Notes under the pieces: generated by a model
Database searches by the model: none
The model's input: the letters and a program-made list of their open reading frames with translations, nothing else
What the model was told of the DNA's origin: nothing
From: Lycorma delicatula
Taxonomy: Eukaryota; Arthropoda; Insecta; Hemiptera; Fulgoridae
NCBI RefSeq assembly: GCF_047948215.1
Contig: NC_134460.1
Location: 122,525,324 to 122,589,323 of the forward strand
Direction of reading: 5' to 3'
Length of the DNA: 64,000 nt
Translations under genes and position numbers: made by a program
Shown here: positions 51,450-61,880 of the stretch, one piece after another
How positions within the stretch are numbered: the stretch's first letter is position 1
Layout of the letters: each line of letters opens with the position of its first letter

Positions 51450-52507
51450 CAGGGTCATTCACGGGAACCGAATGTTTTTGAAGTGGGTTGTACTCGAGCG
51501 TTCGTAGTGGGAGGGGCACGTGGCTGGTGTCTGACGTTTCCTTTGTTCATAGCATTTACATTTTAGTCGTTGAGATGGAGCCGTGGACGCTACACCAACG
51601 CCTGTACGCGTATGACAGTTTTGTGCGAAATGACGAATCTGTAACTGCTGTTCAGCGAGATTTCCGCCGTCAGTTTAATATCCATCGTAATGCAAGTGTC
51701 CCTTCTCGTAACACAATATTGCGATGGGTAAACAACCTTCGAACAAGCGGTTCAATATTGAAGAAAAAACCACCGGGTCCCCGACGAACTGCTAGCACTC
51801 CGGAGAACATCGAACGACTAAGGGAAGCCATTGTCAGAAGCCCACGCCGCTCTGTTCAGAGGCATTCAGCATCGCTTCAAATGAGCACAAGTACGGTAAG
51901 ACGAATTCTGCATACAGACCTGCATTTCCATCCTTACAAGATAGCCGTCGTGCAGCAGTTAAACGAACAAGATTTCACGCAGCGATTACAATTTTGTCGA
52001 CAAATGCTTACCGTTTTTGAAGAAAATGAACATTTGTTATTTTTAATGAGTGACGAAGCCCATTTTCATCTGAATGGCTTCGTCAACAAACAGAATTGTT
52101 GTGGAGTCACAACAATTCATTTTGTTGTGATAGATAACATGAAGAAATATATCTCAAACAAACGACAAAAAGATGAATATGAAGACGAAGAAAATGTTAA
52201 GCACAAAGGAAGAATAAAAAGATTAAGAGAAAATTATGAATATAAAGAGAAGAAAATTTGAAAACTAGAGAACGTGTACATAAATTAATTCAGAAGAATT
52301 ATATCAAAACAAAGAGCGATTAAATCATTGGCAACAAAAAAACAAATAAACGAAATGATGATCAACTCCAACTTAGGGAGAATATTGTTCTTCAATATCA
52401 GAGGAGTAATGAACTAAAAGATAAGAATTTTTGCAATTTACTAAAGATCGGGCACGTATGCCTCAGTGTATGTTGTTCTTGTAATGGTCTATTTTTCAGT
52501 CACTCTG
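51450..52507 (+). mobile_element. DUF4817-type element inside repeat R3
   Basis: The left end after TA (51448-51449) reads CAGGGTCATTCACGGGAACC. The right end before TA (52508-52509) reads CAGTCACTCTG, an imperfect inverted match to the left terminus. The transposase 5' half is open but the 3' half is replaced by unrelated A-rich sequence from about 52105, so it could not have moved itself in its present form. Confidence 0.65.
51575..52261 (+). pseudogene. DUF4817-type transposase, 5' half intact, C-terminus replaced
   Basis: From the ATG at 51575 (chosen over the upstream in-frame ATG at 51488 because the protein starts here in family style, MEPWTLHQR) the frame is open for about 175 family-like residues. 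It shows the DUF4817 helix-turn-helix (YAYDSFVRNDESVTAVQRDF, NTILRWVNNLRTSGSI), the PPGPRRTASTPENIERL linker, a second helix-turn-helix (RRSVQRHSASLQMSTSTVRR), HFHPYKIAVVQQLNEQDF, and the first catalytic block SDEAHFHLNGFVNKQNC. After that cysteine the sequence becomes a lysine- and glutamate-rich stretch of about 48 residues unrelated to the family. The second and third catalytic positions are missing, so it cannot cut DNA. It could still encode a DNA-binding protein, for which there is no evidence. Confidence 0.85.
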
Positions 52508-53349
52508 TAGTTAACTTTAAAGTAGATAAAATTAAATAGAAATTCCACAATAATTAAATAAAATTAAACTAGAAAATCCAAAAATAATACGATTCTAAAT
52601 TATAATTTTCAATTAATATTAAATAAACAGATTTTCACCAAATCTATTACTTATACACATATGTACCCCTGTATGTATTACATACACGTATGTAATAATA
52701 CCTATTAAATTTACATATACAAATTTTTAAAAGTACGTAAAATTTTATTTCAATAACTTCTGATTTATCTTCATACTTTTTTATTATTATTGAATAATTA
52801 TTTATTGTAATACTTTTTTTACAGTTACGGGTTACTAAGTATTAAAAAAACAATATATTTAAGTAAAAAAAAATTAAAAGAAATAAACAAAAAGGAGATG
52901 AAAACCGATTCGAATCGATATACCTTCCCTTGTAAGATCCAAATATATCATTAATTAAAATCTTATTTGGCTATAACTCTGAAACTAATGAAAGCACCAC
53001 ATATGATATATCGTTGAAAAGCTATCAATGAGGGTTTATTACTTCAGTTAAGAAAAGATCCAAAATCCCAATTTTTTGGGGATTTTGGGTTTTTTGGGGT
53101 ACTTTTGGTTGTCGATTGCAATCAAAAGGGAAGATGTACAACTAGATGTTACAACAGTCCTAAATCAAAAATTTCAACATCCTACGGCTAAACGTTTTTG
53201 AGTTATGTAAATACAGACACATACGTTCGTACAGACGTCACGCCGAAACTAGTCAAAATGGATTCAGGGATGGTCAAAATGGATTTTTCCGTTGAAATCT
53301 GAAAACCGAAGTTTTTTGCGATCACAATAGTCCTAATGCAAGGGGGAAA

Positions 53350-54414
53350 AACACGAAATTATAAGTACAAATACATTATGGAATTAAAAAAAGATCATAT
53401 TAGGAAACCGCTCAAGGTCTTCATGACTATTTATAAAACAAACATTTGTTAAAAAATAAAAAAGTAATAAATAAATAGCACTAAAGTACCATTACGGATT
53501 CTTAAGTGGAGTCTAAACAAATAAAAAAAAAATTGCCGTCTATAAATATATAGAGTAAAAGAGCAGTCGACTTAATGTCACAATAGTCAAGTAAATAAGT
53601 TCACGCTTTGAAAAAACCTGCTAGTTTATACTAAATATATATATATATGTAAACACAGTGTATTTTACAAGCTCTATGAATAGAAACACATGTAAATATT
53701 TAACTAAGAATTCATAAAATTAAAAAAAAAAACACTACTATGTTAAAATCAATATAACGATGATTATTCAATTTAAAATATAAAAAAAGCTATCAGTGAT
53801 GTTGAAGAATTTTTCCAAAATTTTTGAAAAGTAGCTAAAGGCCTCTAGACAAAGAGCAATAAGGAATGAGTGCGGTGTTGACAAATGTTATCAAATGCAA
53901 ATATCGGGTAAACGTGTGAACGTATCTCTTCGTCGGTCCAGTCGATCTGTATATTAAATTTATTATTATTAATCCAAGTACACTATAGGGAATTTTTAAA
54001 TTACAGATAATTCCTTTACTATTATAATGAACATTTTTTTTCTCTTAATAATCATAAATATTTACCAAAACGAACGACACAAAAGTAAAATTATTATTTA
54101 CAAATATTTTTTGTTATTTTACCAGTAGAAATTAATAATTTTTATCGGTCATTTTGCTCACGTATTACGTTAGTTTACTATAAAAGAATCAGTTATAACT
54201 ACATGAAAATAAAAACGATAGAAACATAAGATTACTCTAAAAAAAGTTTACAAAATTTAAATCCATTTCAATCGTTAAATAATCATCATCGGAAGGGAAT
54301 GTAAATCTTTAAATCGGCGATTTAAATGGTTTAAATGTTTTACGTTAAACTTTCCTGCTCTAAAAATCGGAAACTTAATTATAAGAATCAGCGCCCTTCC
54401 CCGGGTTGCAGATA
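53350..54414. other. AT-rich DNA, no gene recognised
   Basis: No exon seen. A short (TA)n run at about 53636-53648; otherwise featureless up to the next SINE. Confidence 0.5.
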
Positions 54415-54700
54415 GTAACCTACCGGGTTGGTCTAGTGGTGAACTTGTCACCGTAAATCAGCTGATCTCGAAGTCGAAAGTTCTAAGGTTCAAATCCTAG
54501 CAAAGTAACTTTTATACGGATTTTAATACTAGATCATGGATACCGGTGTTCTTTGGTGGTTCGGTTTCAATTAACAAACCAAACGTCTTCGGAAAGATCG
54601 ACCTGAGACTGTACGAGACTACACTTCATTTACATTCATACATATCCTCATTCATCCTCTACATACCTTACGGTGGTTCCGGAGGCTACAGAAAAAAGGA
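54415..54700 (+). mobile_element. tRNA-derived SINE-1, full-length copy
   Basis: A complete plus-strand SINE-1 with head GGTTGGTCTAGTGGTGAAC, B-box-like GGTTCAAATCCTAG, and body to GGAGGCTACAGAAAAAAG. The flanking duplication is TTGCAGATA (54406-54414 and 54701-54709). The first base after the head palindrome differs from other copies (CAGCTGATCTCGAAG). Confidence 0.88.
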
Positions 54701-55936
54701 TTGCAGATAATTACGGCCTCCAAATATAGTGGTTAACTGCCAATAATGTTATTAAGAATAAATAGCAGTAGCAGTGATAAGGCGTTGTGGGGAACGGAAA
54801 ACGCCGTAAACTGAAAAAGACAAATTTTTTTCGTCGACTATCGCTTGGAAGAGAATAAACAGACAGATTCTTCACGAAGAACGGCGGAAGGCAATGGGAA
54901 ACCACCTCCATTATTTCACAAGAGAACCATTCCTTAATTGGAGAATTCAATTTCAAAATGTTAAGGTGTTTCAAATACTTCTCACGGGATGAGATGATGG
55001 TGATATAACAAAAGATCGACAGAAAATTTTCCAACCGGTTATGAAAATTCATTAGTGTATTTACATGCAAAGATATGAATTTAATTTAATAATTAAAAAA
55101 GCGGAAATCTGATAAAGTTTAAAATAAGTACAAGAACGCTTTAAGCTAAATCTGATTATTAAAAAGCAATAATTGTTTTGATTAACATTATCTAAGGGTT
55201 TAAAAAGGGAACCCTACAATCTGAAAAATTCATTTTTTAATAGCGAGGTATAATACGTAAATGTATTTAAAATTGCTATTGTAATATTCGGAAGAAAATG
55301 CATTTATAAATGAAGAAATAATATAGAAGGATAAAGCAAGAAAGGTAATCTTTATTATACATACCTATCTAATTATAAAGACAGATAATTTATTGATATA
55401 ATAAAATTTAAATAAGGGACAATTATTAACAAACAAATTAATAGCATAATAAGAAAAATTTGATGTTAACTATTAAATGAAATGATATGGAATAAATTCC
55501 TTAGAAGTAAATGAAATTGTATTCATTAAACATAACAGAAAAAAATTAACTTTGAAGGATAACATAGGGGAAAACCCTACTAAATCTTAATGTCAATTCT
55601 ATTCCAATAGCAAATAAAAAGAAAAAGTATATAGGTAAGATAGAAAAAAATCTGAAGAAAATACTAAAGCAAAATAAACTATTTAATTGAAGATAATCAA
55701 CATTAATCAATTAAGTACAGCGCTAAAAATAACTGAATTAAAAAAAAATTATCAAGAATTGTAAAGTTAATATTAACATAAACAAAGTTCTACCAATTAA
55801 TTTAATTGACACAGGAAGGCATGCATGCAATTTATAAAAAATAAATAAAAACAGCATTTTTTTAATTATTCACACTATACAATAATTACTACATAACAAG
55901 TAAACCAAACAAATGAAATAATTAATTGTGTGTGTG

Positions 55937-55982
<46 letters not shown>

Positions 55983-56143
55983 AAATTCATATCAAGATTA
56001 TTTTCAGTAAAAAAAAATACACACAGACAGTTGTACTAATTATAATTAAAAAAATTATATCATACCCACAAACTGACAAAATAATTCATTAATATCGCAA
56101 TAACCTTATATATTTTTTATTTAAATATTTATTCTGCTACATA
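54701..56143. other. AT-rich DNA with one dispersed repeat
   Basis: Positions 54710-55030 are more mixed in composition and share the GAAGGCAATGGGAAACCAC motif (54889) with 73-92, so they belong to a dispersed repeat. The 119-codon minus-strand frame over it shows no family motif. A (TG)n(TA)n microsatellite is at 55927-55978. Confidence 0.5.
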
Positions 56144-56400
56144 CAGAGTATATCACGAAGTTCTCCCGTAATTTTCATAACCTGTTCTACTCGCGAAAAT
56201 AATGAAAAAAGTTCATATAAACATATGTAGTAAAATGCTTCCTTTGCGAATTACTTCTAGTGAACGATTTCGCCGAATTCCAGCTACCCCGGTGAAATTA
56301 GGTCTTACAGAAATTTTTAGAACTTAATTAAAGGGTAGAATTGGTAATTTCTTATGGCTGTTGGCCTGAGAAATCAAATAAAATAGGTCCCAGAATAAAA
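56144..56400 (+). repeat. 5' end of a DUF4817-type element, copy 2
   Basis: After TA (56142-56143) it reads CAGAGTATATCACGAAGTTC, then ATAACCTGTTCTACTCGCGAA and AAAAAAGTTCATATAAACAT. The same blocks occur at 39843 and, degraded, at 46954. It lies about 640 bp upstream of the transposase start at 56782, in the right orientation to be its 5' end. Confidence 0.55.
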
Positions 56401-56781
56401 CAAAGAAAAGTAAGAAAATTCGAATTTTATTTAGAAACAGTACATTTCTTGATTTGTCAGAGAAGTATTAATTTTTGTAAAAAAAAAAACAAATTCTTTT
56501 TTAACGATGAGAAAAATTCATAAAAAGCAAATTTACTATTAAAAATTTTAAAAACTGGAGATTACACAATTGAAAAATAAAAATTACTTGGATAATAATT
56601 TTTTACTAATGACAGAAATACAATTAACTTAGAAAATGTATTATTTCAAAGATGATAATAAAATAACAACAGCTGAACAACAAAGCGCAATAGTATACTA
56701 GTGTTTAAGCATTCAGTAAGGTACATTAAAGATATCGGGTACTGTGAACTGTGTTGTCGTTAGCGAGGTTTTCTGTGAATT

Positions 56782-57177
56782 TTGTTTGAACGTGTTAGGT
56801 TTGCGAATGAAATAATGCCATACTTTTTTACAACAGAGGAATACAGTGATATGGTACTCATTTTGGGTGTGTGTAATGGTAATCTTGCAGCTGCTGCAGT
56901 AAAATATGAAATACGTTTTCCAAATCGCAGGATTCCATACCCCAAAACAAGTAGTACGACTTTTCGCAATCTTCGGGAAACAGGTTCACTACCTAGTATT
57001 CGTACCAGCTACAAACGATCAGTCCAACACGACGCCTTCATTGATGTAATTATTATCGCTGCAGTTCAGCGCAGTCCAAGCATCAGTACACGATGTCTTT
57101 CTAAGCGAATCGGAATTTCGCATTGGATGGTTTGGAGGAGACTTAAACAAAACAAGTTTTATCCTTATCATAAATAG
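56782..57177 (+). pseudogene. DUF4817-type transposase, N-terminal third
   Basis: An open frame of 131 codons. After an 11-residue lead, MPYFFTTEEYSDMVLILGVC then NGNLAAAAVKYEIRFPNRR matches the DUF4817 domain, in which a Y.DM.L.YG.C.GN...A...Y..RFP.RR pattern is typical. A linker and a second helix-turn-helix follow: IIAAVQRSPSISTRCLSKRI and GISHWMVWRRLKQNKFYPYH. It then stops at 57175-57177, exactly where GC-rich unrelated DNA begins. The catalytic domain is absent from the window, so it cannot transpose. I infer truncation by insertion of, or recombination with, the GC-rich unit. Confidence 0.82.
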
Positions 57178-57301
57178 CTAGTTTAACATCTACACCGAGG
57201 AGACGGTCCGCTTCGCTTGGAGTTCTGCAACTGGTGGAATACAAATCGACAATTCTACAAGAATGTTTTCGACAGTTCGTTGTAATTGTTAACCTTATGG
57301 T

Positions 57302-57317
57302 AGCCCTGAGAAGGGCT
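57302..57317 (-). promoter_or_regulatory. histone-type mRNA 3' stem-loop, third
   Basis: On the minus strand AGCCCTTCTCAGGGCT with flanks GAAAAC and ACCATA. Together with the second stem-loop it lies in a two-unit tandem repeat with a period of about 60 bp, since the following AAGGTT..AATTAC and CGAA..CATTC blocks also recur. Confidence 0.68.
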
Positions 57318-57364
57318 GTTTTCGTTGAATGGCTTCGATGGTTCGTAATTCATAACCTTGTGAT

Positions 57365-57380
57365 GGCCCTGAAAAGGGCC
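57365..57380 (-). promoter_or_regulatory. histone-type mRNA 3' stem-loop, second (canonical)
   Basis: On the minus strand GGCCCTTTTCAGGGCC, a perfect 6-bp stem with TTTC loop, in the context AAAAAAC before and ATCACA after. Stem, loop and A-rich upstream flank all fit the histone consensus recognised by SLBP. I do not see a clear purine-rich U7 snRNA-binding element after it. Confidence 0.75.
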
Positions 57381-57392
57381 GTTTTTTGCGTT

Positions 57393-57408
57393 AGCTCTGA
57401 GAAGAGCT
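57393..57408 (-). promoter_or_regulatory. histone-type mRNA 3' stem-loop, first
   Basis: On the minus strand AGCTCTTCTCAGAGCT: a 6-bp stem and 4-base TCTC loop preceded by AAC. Metazoan replication-dependent histone mRNAs end in a 6-bp stem with a pyrimidine-rich 4-base loop bound by SLBP. The G-C pair expected at the base of the stem is A-T here. Confidence 0.6.
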
Positions 57409-58112
57409 GTTGGGTCTGGAAGCTGATCTCCGACGAAGTCGGGGAGCTGCGGCTCGTCCATTGAAGTCCGTCCGCGCTTTCCCTCAGCGGCAGTTGGGTC
57501 CCTACTACAGCGTCGCAGCGGTGGCCCCCAGAGCCCCGCAGTGTCGGGTCGGCGTCGGTCGTCCTTAGCCGGCGCGGCCGAGGAGGTTCTCCCCGAGCGA
57601 TCCCACGCTGGAGCGGCTCCTGCTGCTGAGTCCTCCGGCCAGGGCGATTAAAGCCTGGCGAGCTGAAGCTGGAAGATAGCGTCCGCGTCCAGCGGTTCCC
57701 TCGGCGGGCCGGCCAGGCCTGCGGCTCCGGCGGGGATGTTGGCATCCGGCGGGAGGTCCCACGTTTAACCGTCCAGGGAACTTCTGTCTTCTTCCATCTT
57801 CTTTTTCTTGGTCTTCTTCAGACGGTGGTCGACGAAAATTGAAAATTCACTCTCATGTACGCTCCTTTACTAGAGCCTGAAGTTGTGGGGCTGCAGCGCC
57901 GCTATGGTGGGAGAACTGCACGGTAATCTGCACAGCGGTAGTGATACTGTATCAGCGCGTCCGTATACTGCGCACCAGTTCACATCAGAGTTGTTATACC
58001 GTGTTCAGCCGCCGATAATAAATTAGGCATATATGTGGTAACAATATATATATATTATTTTACTGAAATAAATCTTGATATGAATTTATAAAACATATGT
58101 GGAGACCACATG

Positions 58113-58739
58113 ACTTCCTTGTACGCCTACTAAATAACATACACACACTTTTTAAAATGAAATGTACATAAAATTTTATTTCACTAATAACTTCTAAGTT
58201 TTTTCATATTTTTCTTTTTTATTGTTATTGAATTATTATTTATTGTAAAACTTTTTTTACAATCAGAGTTTAATAATTATTAATAAATCAATATATTTAA
58301 ATTAAAAAAAAAAAACAAAAATTAAAAAAAACCGGAAATGAAGTCGGATTCGAACCGATGTGCCTTCGCCTTGCCATTAATTAAAATTTCATTATTTGGC
58401 TACAAATCTGGAACCAATGATAATAAGTACCACATAATATATCTTGAAAAGCTCTCAATGAGGGCATATTATAGCAAGAAAAAGTCCAAAATCCACATTT
58501 TTGGGAGTTTGGATACCTTTGGTTTAGTCGATTACAATCAAAAGGGGAGGTGCACAACTAGATGTTATAACAGTCCTAATCCAACATTTCAACATTCTAT
58601 GGGTAATCGTTTTTGAGTTAAACGAGATACATACTTATAGACATCAAGCCAAAACTAGTTAAAATGTATATTTCCGTTGAAATCTAAAAAACAAAATTTT
58701 TCCCCATCACAATAGTTCCTTTACTTCGTACAAGGAAAT
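58113..58739. repeat. dispersed non-coding repeat R3, copy C
   Basis: A compact 627-bp copy from ACTTCCTTGTACG (58113-58125) to CGTACAAGGAAAT (58727-58739), one mismatch from the inverted repeat. It has the same internal order as copy A and lacks the roughly 230 extra bases that A carries near its left end. The minus-strand B-box-like GGTTCGAATCC is intact (58346-58356). Confidence 0.85.
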
Positions 58740-60120
58740 AAAAAAGTATATATGCACAGTAGCCTAGTACTACTTATGATAAAAAAATTAAATTCCAATA
58801 TTTCCAAAAATTGATAAAATATACCATCGTTTTTCATTGATATCGCGAAAATGTTATCAAGTATTTTTAAAAGTTTAATCTGTTACTTATATAAAACATT
58901 AAATTAGCAAAATATAATAATTTTCAAATTTACACTGTCCCCCTTAAGGTAATGATACAAAAAAACCAAAAAAAAAACCGTTATTCTATAACACTTTTTC
59001 CCAGATAAGGCTAGTTAAAAGTTTTCCTGGCCCGGCTATACCCAGTAGGCTCTTCAACCATTATTGGTGGTTGTACATCCATTGCACAAGCAATTGAAGT
59101 TCGTTCACATACAACTTCTCTACCAGACATCAGGGGTCTACTGGGTTCTATAGGGTTGGATCTGTGCCACCCATAGAACCAATAATGGGGAAGAAGAAAC
59201 CGTTCAATAAAAACACAATTCTTAATTTACATTATCATTCAGTTAACAGTTTCGATGTTATACTCCATTCCTTTATGTTCTACGTTTCAGCATACTAAAT
59301 CCTACATCATCAATTTTCTCTTTCATGTATTCCATTCTTTACTTTCCTCTATATTTTTTTTACTTTGTATAAACACCTACTATCACATTAACTATCCTGG
59401 ATGTCTTAATATACAATGCAGTTCATTTCTCTACAAGATTCTTATCACAAATTTCTCTCCTCACTTACTTATAACATTTAAAAATTTTACTGAGCTACCT
59501 AATTTACATCACACTTTAAAGTTTCTTTAAAATGTGATGTAAATCTCATTTTTTTCCTTTCTGTTTTTCCTACAGTTTATGCTTTTCTAAAATAAGCTCT
59601 GGTTTCCAAACAAATATTTATCATATTTTCTTTCAAATTCTAAATGACTTCTTTTCTAGATGAAAATTCTCCTCTTTGCTTGTGCTATTCTCTTTATTAC
59701 ATTTTCAATCCTTCACACATCATTTGTAAATCTGCTACAGATTTAATAACAAAGATTTAATTACAGATTAAATAACAAAATTCTCCTACTTCTTTGTACA
59801 TTATGCTCCCAAATTTTAATACTTAATTCTTCATTATCCTCCTTTCTATTATGTTTCATTACATTCGTTTTAATAAGTATATTCAAACCAGGGTAGTATG
59901 AAGTAACCCAGAGATAGGTTCAACTTGGATGATGTGTAGCAGTAACTATTATCTAAGCCATACAATATAAAAGAGAATTAGCCTCTAAGCCTCTCTCACT
60001 CTAACTCTAAAACTTAATCTGTGCAAGGTGTACCCGCTAAGCTTAGTGCCCTAGTGAAAATCTAGAAACTGAGTTGATGAACAACTTATGTCAGGGCTGG
60101 AATTTAATCTTCAGTTAAGG
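58740..60120. other. AT-rich DNA with unnamed repeats
   Basis: No exon recognised. Positions 59015-59190 have mixed composition and an internal near-inverted pair (ACCATTATTGGTGG / CCAATAATGGG), likely a repeat end. Positions 59900-60120 also look repeat-derived. Confidence 0.45.
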
Positions 60121-60275
60121 AAGCTTCAACCTGAATGAATATAAAGTTCACACAGACTCAAGAAGTGGGAGATGAAACCATCCAAACTTCGCTGATGAAA
60201 CTTCACAACTGTACGCCTGAACACCTAGGTGACAACTTCACCATTAGGATAAAATACTATAGATCCCGTAAACCC
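60121..60275 (+). repeat. dispersed repeat R4, copy 1
   Basis: From AAGCTTCAACCTGAATGAAT to GATCCCGTAAACCC. About 150 bp recur, same strand, at 60865-61015 with moderate divergence. Shared blocks include GATGAAACCATCCAAA and TCACCATTAGGATAA. No coding capacity seen. Confidence 0.85.
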
Positions 60276-60297
60276 ACATGCCTGAAATTATAAACCC

Positions 60298-60550
60298 TTT
60301 CTTTTTCCTGTTTAGCCTCCAGTAAAATTACCTTTCAGATACTTCACAGGAAGAATGAGGATGAAATGTATGAGTGTAGTCTTGTACAGTCTCAGTTCGA
60401 CCATTCCATTCACGAGATGTGTGATTAATTGAAAAACTCAACCAACAAAGAATACCGGTATCTACGATCTAGTATTCAAATCCGGGTGAAAATATCTGAC
60501 TTTACTAGGACTTGAATGCTGGAACTCTCGACTTGAAAGCTGATTTGGGG
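60298..60550 (-). mobile_element. SINE-1 copy lacking the tRNA head
   Basis: Minus-strand tail and body from CTTTTTCCTGTTTAGCCTCC to AAAGCTGATTTGGGG. It ends within the palindrome, so the A-box part of the head is missing. The flanking duplication is AAATTATAAACCC (60285-60297) and AAATTATTAACCC (60551-60563), one mismatch in 13. The duplication around a truncated copy shows it was truncated at insertion and is a normal incomplete retroposition product. Confidence 0.9.
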
Positions 60551-60864
60551 AAATTATTAACCCAAGAAAAGAAATCAGAACATAATGAAGGGCAGTATTT
60601 ACAAGTTAATAACTAACATTAATTTTATTTAGCATAGCCCATTGGTATATATAATATATAAAAACAGTTTATAATTATAATTTCCGCTTACCAACAATTA
60701 TTAGTAGTGATTATGTTCTAGTACTTTTGGAAAATATTATTTCCATTTTCCAGAACATATGTAGTTAAACATGTATTAAAAAACTCACTTCATGTATTAA
60801 ACTGAGTTACATTAAAATAGAATAAAATAAAATTTATATAAAACATAACAACTGATCATCAAGT

Positions 60865-61015
60865 AAGCTTCAACCTGAATGAATGTAAACTTCACACTGA
60901 CTTAAGTGGGTGATGAAACCATCCAAAATTCGCTGAAAAAACTTCACAATTATGTGCTTGAACACGTAGGTGAAACCTCACCATTAGGATAAGCCACTTG
61001 GGGTCCTGTAACCCT
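60865..61015 (+). repeat. dispersed repeat R4, copy 2
   Basis: A second copy of the 60121-60275 block, same orientation, about 745 bp downstream. It ends at GTCCTGTAACCCT, just before the mariner tail. Confidence 0.85.
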
Positions 61016-61029
61016 AAAAATCAAAACCA

Positions 61030-61410
61030 CTCAAAGCCATCAAAGACAACTGGGTGCTGTATCATGACAATGCACCTTGTCACACTGCCTTTCAATTAAT
61101 GAGTTTTTGGCAAAGAAAAACATTCCTGTAGTTCCTCAACCAGGTTATTGATATGACTTGAACCCCTGCGATTTTTTCCTGTTCCCGATTTTAAAAAAAC
61201 ACCTCAAAGGACACCATTTTGAAACAGTAGAAAACATAAAATAAAATGTAACTGACCATCTGAAGGATATTCCGGTTTCTGAGTTCCAACACTACTATGA
61301 AGAGCAGGAAAACCGTTGCGTGGCTTCCCAAGGGAACTATTTTGCAGGTGATACGAGTCCATGTATAATTGGATTGTAAATAAAAAGTTTTTCTGATTTG
61401 TTTACAGATC
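61030..61410 (+). pseudogene. mariner transposase, C-terminal third, decayed
   Basis: Plus-strand translation over several frames gives WVLYHDNAPCHTAFQLMSFW (second catalytic D in HDNAP), then the third catalytic block as a degraded PGY*YDLNPCDFF-type segment, then KKHLKGHHFETVENI-like and DHLKDIPVSEFQHYYEEQE-like pieces and VASQGNYFAGDT. This is the standard C-terminal half of a mariner transposase of the lineage using HDNAP..H and DFFLFPKLKKHLKG. In-frame stops and shifts make it dead. No N-terminal half precedes it; repeat R4 does. Confidence 0.8.
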
Positions 61411-61745
61411 TCGTAATTACATTTCTATTAAAACATAAACAATATTAATAAAGTGAAGTGAAGTCAATTGGTGGAAAAAATGTGCACACTAGACCTTGTG
61501 GATACATATTTTCATTGATTCTTTCATTTAAAAAACTTTACTTGTAAATTTTCTGAAGTAATATTTTTACACTTTCATGGAAAAAAGCCATAGATTTACT
61601 AACACACCTTCATTTTTCACAATCCATTACTTAAAAAAAAACCCAAAGATTTTACAGTGGTAAAATATGGAAATTTTAAAGAATGTATGTAAGAAAACTC
61701 GTATAAAATATTAATGTTAAAATAGTATATTGTAGTAATATAACT
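61411..61745. other. AT-rich DNA, no gene recognised
   Basis: This includes the mariner 3' flank (an AATAAAAAG stretch after the reading frame). No terminal inverted repeat is recognisable. Confidence 0.4.
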
Positions 61746-61880
61746 CTGATGAATTGTGCAGGATCTCAACCTTTCATCTGGAAGGTCCTGGGTTTCTCCC
61801 AGTCAAACTTTTTCATGCTACAAAATCTCCATTCCATATTCCCAAGCTTGAAATTTACATAATGAATATCATCAAAAAAA
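61746..61880 (+). mobile_element. tRNA-derived SINE-2, diverged copy
   Basis: The block order matches 26838-26935: GGATCTCAACCTTTCATCTG, a B-box-derived GTCCTGGGTTTCTCCCAGTC, TTTTTCATGCTACAAAATC and CCATTCCATATTCCC. The B box is mutated (GGGTTTCTCCC), so this copy is probably transcriptionally dead. Confidence 0.75.

Larger units (their letters stand above)
51223..53349. repeat. repeat R3, copy B, split by a transposon
   Basis: The left end ACTTCCTTGTACG is at 51223-51235. Homology to copy A runs to 51449, is interrupted by a TA-flanked transposon (51450-52507), and resumes from about 52740 with the ATAACTTCTGATTT block through to GATGGTCAAAATGGAT and a degraded right end near 53349. The B-box-like site is mutated (GATTCGAATCG, 52907-52917). 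Confidence 0.8.
57180..58015 (-). other. GC-rich unit with histone-type 3' stem-loops
   Basis: A sharp GC-rich block between a broken transposase and AT-rich DNA. Read on the minus strand it has a TATA-like GGTATAAC near 57990, a mixed-composition leader, a lysine-rich short frame (KKTKKKKMEEDRSS) ending in a stop, a strongly GC-rich middle (57770-57470), then three histone-type stem-loops (57408-57302). Two overlapping minus-strand frames of 131 and 65 codons are open in the GC-rich part, but they are proline/arginine/serine-rich, resemble no family I know, and look like by-products of composition. No core histone sequence is present. It could be a captured histone-gene tail, a retroelement carrying histone-type 3' ends, or a transposon 5' region. 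Confidence 0.55.

Noticed and set aside
57350..57745. Minus-strand 131-codon frame in the GC-rich unit as a real protein
   Set aside because: Proline/arginine/serine-rich with an overlapping second open frame; high GC lowers stop frequency. No domain recognised and it runs into the stem-loops.
57180..58015. A histone gene upstream of the stem-loops
   Set aside because: All three minus-strand frames were read and none shows a core histone fold sequence or H1 globular domain; only a short lysine-rich run is present.
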